DNA of 35,722 nucleotides from a virus. Below the pieces are notes generated by a model, which saw only the letters and a list, made by a program, of their open reading frames with translations, had not been told where the DNA came from and ran no database searches. This document shows, piece after piece, positions 1 through 5,876 of this stretch (within the stretch, counting starts at the first letter, position 1; every line of letters starts with the position of its first letter). Where the stretch lies: IMG/VR virus record IMGVR_UViG_3300028025_001086, positions 1 through 35,722 of that record; one strand, 5' to 3'. The position numbers and the translations under genes were made by a program.

Positions 1-10
1 AGATAATACA

Positions 11-154
11 ATGACAAAAAAACGATACATAGTTTGGTTAGATAAAGTTGGAAGAAATGTTGCAAGTTATGAAGATGCAAAAAAACTTTATCATAAATGG
101 ATCTCATTAAATTATGAGAATGTTAGAATAGAAGAAATTGAGGAGGTTGCATAA
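11..154 (+). CDS. Small hypothetical protein (47 aa)
   Basis: Short open frame beginning ATG and ending TAA immediately before the next ATG at 155. The product starts MTKKRYIVWLDKVGRNVASY and is a charged, soluble-looking peptide with no motif I recognise. Tight coupling to the following gene supports translation. If the molecule is circular, an in-frame TGA across the window junction lies four codons upstream, so the gene is probably complete rather than truncated. No clear Shine-Dalgarno sequence precedes it. Confidence 0.6.
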   Translation: MTKKRYIVWLDKVGRNVASYEDAKKLYHKWISLNYENVRIEEIEEVA

Positions 155-379
155 ATGATCCAATACTTAACTGAATGCAAAACTGATAAAACTGTTATTC
201 ATAAAGTAGAATGGAACACTGATAAAATTACTGAAATTGAAAAACAGTATAAATCAGGTGAACAGTCTTTACATAAAACAAAAAAACAAGCTCTTGAATA
301 TATTGATAGAATGAAAGTTCATGGAATTGATATAGTTTTTATTGGTAAATATATATCAAGACATAGAAGAGCAGCTTAA
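155..379 (+). CDS. Hypothetical protein (74 aa)
   Basis: Starts one base after the stop of the 47-residue gene and is preceded by a good ribosome-binding site (GAGGAGG overlapping the end of that gene). The product is lysine-rich with a basic C-terminus (SRHRRAA). I recognise no family. It is the second gene of the rightward early-type cluster; a stem-loop lies just after its stop. Confidence 0.7.
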   Translation: MIQYLTECKTDKTVIHKVEWNTDKITEIEKQYKSGEQSLHKTKKQALEYIDRMKVHGIDIVFIGKYISRHRRAA

Positions 380-390
380 TTTTAATAACT

Positions 391-417
391 TGTAACCTTG
401 TATTATACAGGGTTACA
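391..417 (+). other. Stem-loop after the first two early genes
   Basis: TGTAACC and GGTTACA form a seven-base inverted repeat around a loop of about 13 bases, eleven bases past the stop of the 74-residue gene. No T-run follows, so an intrinsic terminator is not supported. It lies just before the promoter at 444 and might process or end the upstream transcript. Confidence 0.3.
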
Positions 418-443
418 GGATCTTAAAATATAAGATCATACTA

Positions 444-473
444 TTGACATAACTTTAATGGTTATGATAGTAT
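444..473 (+). promoter_or_regulatory. Rightward sigma70-type promoter with internal dyad
   Basis: A perfect -35 TTGACA at 444-449 is followed after 18 bp by TAGTAT at 468-473. The spacer holds the dyad CATAAC-N7-GTTATG (448-466), which overlaps both promoter elements and is placed as a repressor site would be. The nine bases TTGACATAA are identical to the start of the rightward promoter at 5825. It would drive the genes from 504 to 2471. Confidence 0.6.
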
Positions 474-488
474 AAAACAAATAACAAC

Positions 489-507
489 TGAAAGGGTTAT
501 AATATGA
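489..507 (+). repeat. Duplicated translation-initiation region, copy 1
   Basis: The 19 bases TGAAAGGGTTATAATATGA include the ribosome-binding site and start codon of the gene at 504. They recur identically at 932-950 around the start of the gene at 947. The unit also contains TATAAT, so a promoter role cannot be excluded. Confidence 0.6.
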
Positions 508-920
508 ACACACAAAAGCAAGAAAAAATACAAAACAGATTAAATGTTATTCAATCTGTTCTTGATCAAAACAAAATGGATCTTAATCAAATGTCTGCTT
601 TGTTTGGTGAACGTAGTGAGCTGCAACATAAATTAAATAAAGCAAATATTAATTTTGTTCTTAAAGGTAGGAATAAATATTATTATGCAACACACTGTAG
701 AACATTTACTGAAAACCTTTTAAAGTTTGGTTATGGTAGAAAAACTTCTGATGAAATAAAAAAATCAGGAATTTCTTTTAATGATCATTCAATAAATTTT
801 GGTTACAGTACGTATTGCGAGGATCTTAAAAGATTTGAAACTAAAACAGAGCTTCTTGGCTTTGTAATTGGTTACAATGCAGCAATATCTAATTTAAAAG
901 ATAAAACTTACAGTATGTAA
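504..920 (+). CDS. Hypothetical protein (138 aa)
   Basis: First gene behind the promoter at 444, with ribosome-binding site AAAGGG ten bases upstream of its ATG. The N-terminal 45 residues look helical and coiled-coil prone (QEKIQNRLNVIQSVL). The rest is rich in aromatic residues and lysine, with segments such as GRNKYYYATHC. I do not recognise a family. Position suggests an early host-takeover or accessory role, but nothing in the sequence proves it. Confidence 0.7.
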   Translation: MNTQKQEKIQNRLNVIQSVLDQNKMDLNQMSALFGERSELQHKLNKANINFVLKGRNKYYYATHCRTFTENLLKFGYGRKTSDEIKKSGISFNDHSINFGYSTYCEDLKRFETKTELLGFVIGYNAAISNLKDKTYSM

Positions 921-931
921 AAATCAACTAA

Positions 932-950
932 TGAAAGGGTTATAATATGA
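932..950 (+). repeat. Duplicated translation-initiation region, copy 2
   Basis: Identical to 489-507 across 19 bases, again spanning the ribosome-binding site and ATG. The two genes it precedes do not look related, so the repeat is a control unit rather than part of a gene duplication. Confidence 0.6.
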
Positions 951-1135
951 CTGACTACACAATAAATAAAATTGTATTTACAAAATACGATAACAATGGA
1001 GATGAAGTTTGCGACAAAAATGGCAATCCAAAATTATATACTTTTAAAGACTGGGTTGATTGCTCTCATATAGCTGAAACTGTTTCAGATGATGAGGTTG
1101 AAGAAATAAAAAGTAATTTAATGGAGGTTAAATAA
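947..1135 (+). CDS. Hypothetical protein (62 aa)
   Basis: Starts inside the duplicated initiation unit and ends two bases before the next ATG. The product is small and acidic; its middle (YDNNGDEVCDKNGNPKLYTF) has a D-x-N-x-G-x-E look that superficially resembles a calcium-binding loop, but is too short to assign. Function unknown. Confidence 0.65.
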   Translation: MTDYTINKIVFTKYDNNGDEVCDKNGNPKLYTFKDWVDCSHIAETVSDDEVEEIKSNLMEVK

Positions 1136-1137
1136 CT

Positions 1138-1383
1138 ATGAACACAATACAAGTACATGCTTATCAGTACAATGAACTAAACGATCAAGCTAAATTAAAA
1201 GTTAAATTTTGGCTTGATGAACATCCAATTAGTTACGAAAATGATGAACAAGAATTTGTTTCTAGTTGGGATGAAGATGTAATTTTAGATCATTGTCAAG
1301 CTAATGAATATTTATTTGATTTATATGGAAATCCAATTCATCATTTAAATACAAATGATAACAGAAAGGTTGCTTATGTTTAA
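1138..1383 (+). CDS. Hypothetical protein with YNELNDQAK-type N-terminus (81 aa)
   Basis: The N-terminal stretch YQYNELNDQAKLKVKFWLDE resembles a short helical motif seen at the start of many uncharacterised phage proteins (Y-x-F/N-E-L-S/N-D-x-A-K). The rest is acidic with tryptophans. A ribosome-binding site (GGAGG) lies at the end of the preceding gene. It overlaps the following 39-residue gene by eight bases. The resemblance is from memory and gives no function. Confidence 0.65.
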   Translation: MNTIQVHAYQYNELNDQAKLKVKFWLDEHPISYENDEQEFVSSWDEDVILDHCQANEYLFDLYGNPIHHLNTNDNRKVAYV

Positions 1384-1495
1384 TAGATCCGATCTAAACG
1401 CTTTACTAGCAACAGTTATAATTATTGGTCTAGGTTATGGCGTAATGCACCTGCTTATATTCTTAGATGGATATTATAAACTGTCAATTTATTAA
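1376..1495 (+). CDS. Small membrane protein (39 aa)
   Basis: ATG overlaps the end of the preceding gene and has AAAGG upstream. Residues from about 8 to 31 form one hydrophobic segment (ALLATVIIIGLGYGVMHLLI), so the product is likely a single-pass inner-membrane peptide. Small membrane proteins in early phage clusters often interfere with host envelope functions, but no specific role is visible. Confidence 0.55.
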   Translation: MFNRSDLNALLATVIIIGLGYGVMHLLIFLDGYYKLSIY

Positions 1496-1513
1496 CTAAC
1501 AGAAGGGAAAATA

Positions 1514-1711
1514 ATGACAACTAAACAACAAAAACTAACTAGAGAAGAACAAAGTCAAGTTATGCAAAGTGCTGAAGAATTTGTTCGTGATTTAAATTAT
1601 AGCGAACTATACGAACTGGCACTTGAAAATATAACAAATGAATATTTGTCTAGATCAAGAGATTATTTGCTTGAATGTGGATGGATAAGAAAAGAGGAGG
1701 GGGTAGCATAA
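1514..1711 (+). CDS. Hypothetical protein (65 aa)
   Basis: Preceded by AGAAGGG nine bases before ATG. The product is acidic and helical (SAEEFVRDLNYSELYELALE), with no recognised domain. Its stop overlaps the next start as TAATG, which supports translational coupling. Confidence 0.65.
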   Translation: MTTKQQKLTREEQSQVMQSAEEFVRDLNYSELYELALENITNEYLSRSRDYLLECGWIRKEEGVA

Positions 1712-1998
1712 TGACTAAGTTAAAAATAGAAAGTAAAGAAGTAAGAATGCACATGTCTAGACCAGCCACTATTAAAAGGGATGGAATGGATGGCTTAACC
1801 TACACAGACAACAAAAAAGAAGCAACTAACGTGTGTGTTTGGTATGACGTAGGATATAAAGATGGTGAGATTGATATGATTGCTGAGAAAGACTTTCATA
1901 TTGATGAATACAAGTCATTAGAAAATGCTGAAGATCAAGCATATAAATATGCTGATAAGTTATCAAAGCGTTATAAAACTAACATTAACTATTATTAA
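1711..1998 (+). CDS. Hypothetical protein (95 aa)
   Basis: The ATG at 1711 was chosen over an upstream in-frame ATG at 1675 because it follows a very strong ribosome-binding site (GAGGAGGGGG) and overlaps the preceding stop as TAATG. The product starts MTKLKIESKEVRMHMSRP and has no family I recognise. The longer version would overlap the preceding gene by 37 bases. Confidence 0.7.
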   Translation: MTKLKIESKEVRMHMSRPATIKRDGMDGLTYTDNKKEATNVCVWYDVGYKDGEIDMIAEKDFHIDEYKSLENAEDQAYKYADKLSKRYKTNINYY

Positions 1999-1999
1999 C

Positions 2000-2200
2000 A
2001 TGACATCAATACAACAACTACAAGAGCATATAAAAAGATTGAACGATGAGAAGCTACTTAACCAATATGATCTTTACAATACGTATCAAGTTAAAGATAT
2101 TAAAGAGGTTGTTTATTATCGTTTAATTGAGTGTGAACTAGAAAATAGAAGACTATTAACTCATAAATTAATGGAGGATGATTACGAATATGCACAATAA
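2000..2200 (+). CDS. Hypothetical helical protein (66 aa)
   Basis: Start chosen at ATG 2000, one base after the preceding stop, rather than the in-frame ATG at 1925, which would overlap the upstream gene by 74 bases. The product (MTSIQQLQEHIKRLNDEK at the start) is charged and helical. No Shine-Dalgarno is evident, so it is probably translated by re-initiation. Function unknown. Confidence 0.6.
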   Translation: MTSIQQLQEHIKRLNDEKLLNQYDLYNTYQVKDIKEVVYYRLIECELENRRLLTHKLMEDDYEYAQ

Positions 2201-2471
2201 GAAAACAATAATATTAAATGGCTTGGATGTTTTAACCAATAGGAAAATGATCAGCATTAAACTTCCTGTATGGAAGAAGTTAATTAGCTGCTCAAGACAT
2301 GAAGACATAACAATAACTAAGTTAATAGATAAGTTAATAAGTAAATATATTGAGGATAATAATTACGATATAGAAAAAATATTTAATGATAACTTAGAAG
2401 TAAAACAAGACGTATTAACTAGCTTAATTGATTATAACTTTAGTACGCAAGATCAAATAGAATATAAATAA
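2190..2471 (+). CDS. Possible ribbon-helix-helix DNA-binding protein (93 aa)
   Basis: Residues about 19-55 fit an Arc/CopG-like layout: a short strand KMISIKLP, then helix WKKLISCSRH, then a second helix starting ITITKLIDKLISKYIE. This is pattern recognition only. GGAGG lies 12 bases before ATG 2190; an alternative ATG at 2178 follows it by one base, too close for normal use, so 2190 was preferred. The gene ends at 2471, directly abutting the convergent gene at 2472 with no gap. As the last gene of the rightward cluster it could be a regulator. Confidence 0.6.
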   Translation: MHNKKTIILNGLDVLTNRKMISIKLPVWKKLISCSRHEDITITKLIDKLISKYIEDNNYDIEKIFNDNLEVKQDVLTSLIDYNFSTQDQIEYK

Positions 2472-2981
2472 TTACTGATCTATTATATCTGGCTTGGCTT
2501 GGTTTATCTCTTCGTATTTATTATATTGAGCCTCAAGGGTAGGTGAATCTAGCCACGAAACGACTATGTTATTAACTGTTCCTTTGTTTACCATGTCTTT
2601 GCCTTTGCTTCCGTATATGTCTGTTATTTTTTCTCCGAGCCACATTAAAAACTTGGTTTTCTCACGAAGAAACATAATTGTTTGAGGATCTGGGATGTTA
2701 TCAGTTGATGAATAGATATTAATTAATTTTTCAACGAGTGTTTGAACTCCTATCTTTCTGGCTTCTTCAAATCTTTCTTTTAATTCTTTATTCTCTGGCT
2801 TTCTTAACTGACTGTAAAATGACATCAAGCTGATCTGATAAATATTGTTTGGCTTTAATAGCTCTGATACCTGAACTCCTGCGTAGATTTGCTCTATGAA
2901 TGTATCTGCTAGTGTAGGATTGCTCAATAAGTTTTGGCTTGATTGTTCCGTAGTAATATTGCTCGGCTTTGTTTCTGTCAT
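2472..2981 (-). CDS. terS: Probable terminase small subunit (169 aa)
   Basis: Terminase small subunits recognise the packaging site and feed DNA to the large subunit. Residues about 26-76 resemble the helix-turn-helix region of Sf6-type small terminases (FIEQIYAGVQVSELLKP, then FYSQLRK and FEEARKIG). Residues about 100-127 resemble the second conserved part (FLREKTKFLMWLGEKITDIY). Length fits the family. The gene is far from the large subunit in coordinates and in a different transcription unit. It overlaps the upstream HGG-type gene by 194 nt in another frame; no clear ribosome-binding site precedes its ATG. Assignment rests on motif resemblance, not a search. Confidence 0.6.
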   Translation of the reverse strand: MTETKPSNITTEQSSQNLLSNPTLADTFIEQIYAGVQVSELLKPNNIYQISLMSFYSQLRKPENKELKERFEEARKIGVQTLVEKLINIYSSTDNIPDPQTIMFLREKTKFLMWLGEKITDIYGSKGKDMVNKGTVNNIVVSWLDSPTLEAQYNKYEEINQAKPDIIDQ

Positions 2982-3237
2982 TGTTAAATTGCTTTAGTTT
3001 TTGGAGAACTGTTATCCTACTTTCATCATCATATCCAGACTTTTTGAAACCACCCTTACCTGCTCTATCTTTAAAGCCAAATTGATCACAGTTTCCTGCA
3101 CCATGAAATCTACATTTAAAAATATTTTTTCCAGACTTATCAAACTTACCTGTTGGATAACCTTTAGCAAGACATGGCTTACCACTATGCTTAGACACAC
3201 CCATACAAAATATCTTTCGGCTTGGTCTTCCTCCCAT
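2788..3237 (-). CDS. HGG-type small protein next to small terminase (149 aa)
   Basis: The N-terminal half carries a cysteine/histidine pattern (MGGRPSRKIFCMG, KPCLAKGYPTGK, then CRFHGAGN at about residues 42-49) like that of phage proteins often found beside small terminases. The pattern could bind zinc. The C-terminal 60 or so residues lie in the 194-nt overlap with the small terminase gene and are basic and helical. It shares its first base with the stop of the upstream replication gene. Role unknown; association with packaging is inference from neighbourhood. Confidence 0.6.
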   Translation of the reverse strand: MGGRPSRKIFCMGVSKHSGKPCLAKGYPTGKFDKSGKNIFKCRFHGAGNCDQFGFKDRAGKGGFKKSGYDDESRITVLQKLKQFNNDRNKAEQYYYGTIKPKLIEQSYTSRYIHRANLRRSSGIRAIKAKQYLSDQLDVILQSVKKARE

Positions 3238-3995
3238 TAAAATTTATTCTTCTTCATCTCCCATGGCTTGATACCATTAGCCTTGTTATACTTTACACGA
3301 GCAACGTACCTTTCACTTCTCTGCTTACCATTGGATTGAAGAGCTTCTGTTATCTTTTGTTTAGCAACAACTTCAGGCAGTAAATTTTTTTGGCGTAGCT
3401 CTTGCTGTTTATAATCCAACACTAACTTCATATACCATTTATAAGTTGGGTTATTTAATAGATTGTTAGTATCGGCAGGGGATAGACCATTTAGAAACCT
3501 ATACAATGTACTAATCAATACATCTTTATCGTTCTTATACTTGTTTATTATATCATCTACTCTTTTATCATTATCCATTTTATTATTAGAATTATTTCTA
3601 TTAAGATATATATTAAAGTTATCTTTATTAATACCAGTCAGCCTGACTGCACCAATCAGTCCCCCTGACGTATCACTCATGTCCCCCTGACTGCTACCTA
3701 CCATTAAAACAGGGTTAAGTTTATATAAATTAGTAGAAGAAAGACGCTTCTTTTTTAGCAATCCAAGCGACACCATTAATTTAATTCTTCGGTAAATTGT
3801 AGCCTTAGATATTCCAAGAAGGCTGTGCATAAGAGCAAGACGTGGGTAGCACTCGCCAGTCTTCTGATTTGAGTACCTTAAAAGCACAACAAGTATCGCT
3901 AGGCAATCGGCTTTATTCCTACCTGCCAAGCCTAAGAATATATCGTTTTTAAATAGACTTACAGGCACTCGTATATGACTTGTGTATTTTGCCAT
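3237..3995 (-). CDS. Winged-helix replication-initiator-like protein (252 aa)
   Basis: Residues about 20-95 look like a winged helix-turn-helix: GECYPRLALMHSLLGISKAT followed by the recognition helix IYRRIKLMVSLGLLKKKRL, as in the HTH_36 family of plasmid and phage replication proteins. A low-complexity linker (NRNNSNNKMDN) separates it from a helical C-terminal part that may recruit host helicase or loader, as lambda O and DnaD-like proteins do. It overlaps the upstream gene by one base. It could instead be a transcription regulator. Confidence 0.55.
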   Translation of the reverse strand: MAKYTSHIRVPVSLFKNDIFLGLAGRNKADCLAILVVLLRYSNQKTGECYPRLALMHSLLGISKATIYRRIKLMVSLGLLKKKRLSSTNLYKLNPVLMVGSSQGDMSDTSGGLIGAVRLTGINKDNFNIYLNRNNSNNKMDNDKRVDDIINKYKNDKDVLISTLYRFLNGLSPADTNNLLNNPTYKWYMKLVLDYKQQELRQKNLLPEVVAKQKITEALQSNGKQRSERYVARVKYNKANGIKPWEMKKNKF

Positions 3996-4393
3996 TATTT
4001 CTTATGCTTACATGTCTTATCATGTTTTTCTTGCAACTGTATCATCTCCATAGCCCAGTCCCCCTCATAAACACCCTCTAATTCCGATTTTAAAGGCTTT
4101 AGACGCATGATCTTTAACTCTAACGAGTTCGTGTCCATAGCTGTTGGTTTATAATAGACAAGATATGCAGGAATACCTAGTTTTTCAGCGATATATTCAA
4201 CAACTGTGGTATATTTATTATATTTTCCTGTATCATAGACAGTTTCAACTATTGCTAGAGGTTGCCAACAAGGTTTGTTGATACAAATAGATACTTGATC
4301 CACATCAATATAACCTGCTCCAGAAATGTTGTTACGAAACCACTCTGAATAGTAATCTCCAAATCCACCTACGAAATAATTATATCTAGCCAT
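3995..4393 (-). CDS. Conserved hypothetical, possible nuclease-like fold (132 aa)
   Basis: The sequence YNYFVGGFGDYYSEWFRNN followed by IDVDQVSICI, PLAIVETVYD and LGIPAYLVYY resembles a phage family I recall with conserved D-x-D, E-T and PAYL-x-Y motifs. The strand-loop arrangement with D (about residue 30-32) and E (about 50) recalls PD-(D/E)XK-type cores, but the catalytic lysine is not evident. Ribosome-binding site GGAG lies 8 bases upstream. Function unproved. Confidence 0.6.
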   Translation of the reverse strand: MARYNYFVGGFGDYYSEWFRNNISGAGYIDVDQVSICINKPCWQPLAIVETVYDTGKYNKYTTVVEYIAEKLGIPAYLVYYKPTAMDTNSLELKIMRLKPLKSELEGVYEGDWAMEMIQLQEKHDKTCKHKK

Positions 4394-4420
4394 GATAAGC
4401 TCCGCTTTGAATGTTATCCA

Positions 4421-5071
4421 TTAATTTTTAATCTTATAATAAAAACTATCGTCATCTGATGTACTCCAACTATCTGTTTCAACACTTGGATAATCCATAT
4501 TAGTTTTATAATCTGGTATCTGATCTTTAACTGTAAAGTTAGGTAAATTAAATAGTATTTTATTGTTTGGCATGAGTGCATAATTACCTTGCCACTTATC
4601 CCCTTTGTTTAATTCTAATATATGATGATGCTTATGTTCAGCACTTACTTCACTATAAGTTATGTTTAATAAGTTCATATCAGGTTGAGCATAGTCAATA
4701 CTAAATATGTAATTAGCTCTGTGTAATTTATTATTACGATCAATAAACTTACACTGTGCTGTGGCTAGAGCATTATACTCAATAACATTAGCGTAATAAG
4801 ATAAGCAATCCCAATACACAGTTTGTTTTAATTCTAAATCAACTACATCTTTTCTATTGTATTGATCAGAAAAAAAAGCTGTGATTGGTAGCCTTGCATA
4901 GTTAGCACCATTTGGCAGCATGATATTAAACAATGGTGTTCTTCCTTCTAAGGTAGTTATACTATGGATAAGACATACCTCTTCTTCTCCAATATGTTTT
5001 TCTTTATTGTATAAATATTCTAATCTAACTTTGGCTTTCCATACTGGAATGTTATGATTAAGAAATGACAT
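4421..5071 (-). CDS. Hypothetical protein (216 aa)
   Basis: Third-largest product of the leftward early operon. It has no signal peptide or membrane segment. It looks beta-rich, with a basic histidine cluster (HKHHHILEL) near residue 147 and an acidic serine-rich tail (SWSTSDDDSFYY). Its start overlaps the end of the 49-residue coiled-coil gene by 14 bases, so the two are co-translated. I recognise no family. Confidence 0.65.
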   Translation of the reverse strand: MSFLNHNIPVWKAKVRLEYLYNKEKHIGEEEVCLIHSITTLEGRTPLFNIMLPNGANYARLPITAFFSDQYNRKDVVDLELKQTVYWDCLSYYANVIEYNALATAQCKFIDRNNKLHRANYIFSIDYAQPDMNLLNITYSEVSAEHKHHHILELNKGDKWQGNYALMPNNKILFNLPNFTVKDQIPDYKTNMDYPSVETDSWSTSDDDSFYYKIKN

Positions 5072-5207
5072 TAGCTCTCAGTTTCATTAATTCAATGTTA
5101 AGAACTTGTATCTCTTCATTTAATCTATCTATTTCTTTTTTAAGTAATACAATCTTCTCATCATAAATTTCTATTACATCCTCAACGTGCAGCTCTTGAT
5201 CAATCAT
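5058..5207 (-). CDS. Small coiled-coil protein (49 aa)
   Basis: Begins directly after the TAA of the upstream gene, with GGAG eight bases before ATG, and ends inside the next gene. The product has a heptad pattern of leucine/isoleucine (KIVLLKKEIDRLNEEIQVLN), so it should form a short coiled coil and probably acts as a dimer or by binding a partner. Function unknown. Confidence 0.55.
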   Translation of the reverse strand: MIDQELHVEDVIEIYDEKIVLLKKEIDRLNEEIQVLNIELMKLRANVIS

Positions 5208-5477
5208 TTAGTTCTCCAATTTTTTAATAGATAAAATTACGCCACGAGGGATTACAACGCAGTCGCCTACGTCTAAGCTGTCTGAATTAAAACTATATGT
5301 TGCAAAAGTTTTTACCCAATCTTTATTCTCTTCATAAAGATAACCTATTGTAGTACACATAGCAGGAACTAAGTCTTTTAAATCTTCCTCAGTATTCCAT
5401 GCGTTGTCGCAACTGTTTATATCCAGCCAACTTATAATAACTTTATCAAAGTTTATGGGTTTCATACCAGCTTTCAT
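5208..5477 (-). CDS. Hypothetical protein (89 aa)
   Basis: The frame overlaps the end of the Cro-like gene by 32 bases with the ATG at 5477, or by 20 with the ATG at 5465 (MKPINFDK). Neither start has a strong ribosome-binding site. The product is acidic, with GDCVVIPRGVILSI near the end looking like beta strands. Position next to the Cro-like protein suggests co-regulation; function unknown. Confidence 0.6.
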   Translation of the reverse strand: MKAGMKPINFDKVIISWLDINSCDNAWNTEEDLKDLVPAMCTTIGYLYEENKDWVKTFATYSFNSDSLDVGDCVVIPRGVILSIKKLEN

Positions 5478-5673
5478 AAAAATTATTAGGTTGAATTGAT
5501 CCTTTAGTTCTTTCAGTTATAACTTTCATAAACTTAGGGTGTGGAATACGCTGACAATTTTTCCATCTTAAAATAGTTACTGTTGGATTTGTTCCTGTTA
5601 ATCCAAATAGCTTTGCCAGTTCTTTATTGCTGAGCTTATGATCTTCTTGATACTGCGTTAGTTTGTGTTTCAT
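5446..5673 (-). CDS. Cro-like helix-turn-helix protein (75 aa)
   Basis: Residues about 14-50 fit a Cro/CI-type helix-turn-helix: LSNKELAKLFGLTG, then TVTILRWKNCQRIPHPKFMK, followed by a segment like that linking the HTH to the dimer strand in YdaS/Cro proteins. Length is typical of Cro. It is the second gene behind the leftward promoter whose spacer contains a palindrome, so autoregulation at that site is likely. There is no integrase, so any role in lysogeny is not supported; it more likely times early transcription. Confidence 0.7.
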   Translation of the reverse strand: MKHKLTQYQEDHKLSNKELAKLFGLTGTNPTVTILRWKNCQRIPHPKFMKVITERTKGSIQPNNFYESWYETHKL

Positions 5674-5765
5674 TTAGTTTTCCTTTTTATTCTATTACCA
5701 AAGCAATCAAACATTCTGTGATACCTCTTTAATAATTTAATTAATTGTGATTTATTCTTATTCAT
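5670..5765 (-). CDS. Leader peptide-sized protein (31 aa)
   Basis: First open frame of the leftward operon, with AAAGG seven bases before ATG. Its TGA overlaps the ATG of the Cro-like gene (ATGA). The product is short and basic (MNKNKSQLIKLLKRYHRMFD at the start). It may be a real small protein or serve mainly to deliver ribosomes to the regulator. Confidence 0.5.
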   Translation of the reverse strand: MNKNKSQLIKLLKRYHRMFDCFGNRIKRKTK

Positions 5766-5781
5766 ATTTACCTTTCTGTTT

Positions 5782-5808
5782 TAAACCCTTATAAACCAAT
5801 ATGGTTTA
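5782..5808. promoter_or_regulatory. Operator: palindrome plus half-site
   Basis: TAAACC and GGTTTA face each other across AATAT at 5792-5808 inside the leftward promoter. A third TAAACC half-site lies at 5782-5787, exactly 10 bp (one helical turn) from the first. The likely ligand is the Cro-like product of 5446-5673. Related half-sites GGTTAT (5835-5840) and GGTTAA (5854-5859) lie on the rightward side. Confidence 0.6.
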
Positions 5809-5815
5809 GTGTCAA
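5788..5815 (-). promoter_or_regulatory. Leftward early promoter
   Basis: On the minus strand TTGACA (5815-5810) is separated by 16 bp from TATAAG (5793-5788), close to the sigma70 consensus. It fires toward the Cro-like operon beginning at 5765. Its spacer contains the palindrome at 5792-5808, so a bound dimer would block RNA polymerase. Confidence 0.75.
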
Positions 5816-5824
5816 TTATTATTA

Positions 5825-5852
5825 TTGACATAAAGGTTATTAAGACTAATGT
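5825..5852 (+). promoter_or_regulatory. Rightward promoter for the recombination block
   Basis: A perfect -35 TTGACA at 5825-5830 is followed after 16 bp by a weaker TAATGT at 5847-5852. The spacer contains ATAA-AGG-TTAT. The stretch TTGACATAA is shared with the promoter at 444. The weak -10 suggests it may need activation or be modest in strength. It precedes the exonuclease gene. Confidence 0.5.
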
Positions 5853-5876
5853 AGGTTAAAAAATGAAAGGCGTAAA

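Noticed and set aside
3001-3240. 79-codon plus-strand frame opposite the HGG gene
   Set aside because: Antisense shadow of a conserved gene, no ribosome-binding site, no recognisable product.
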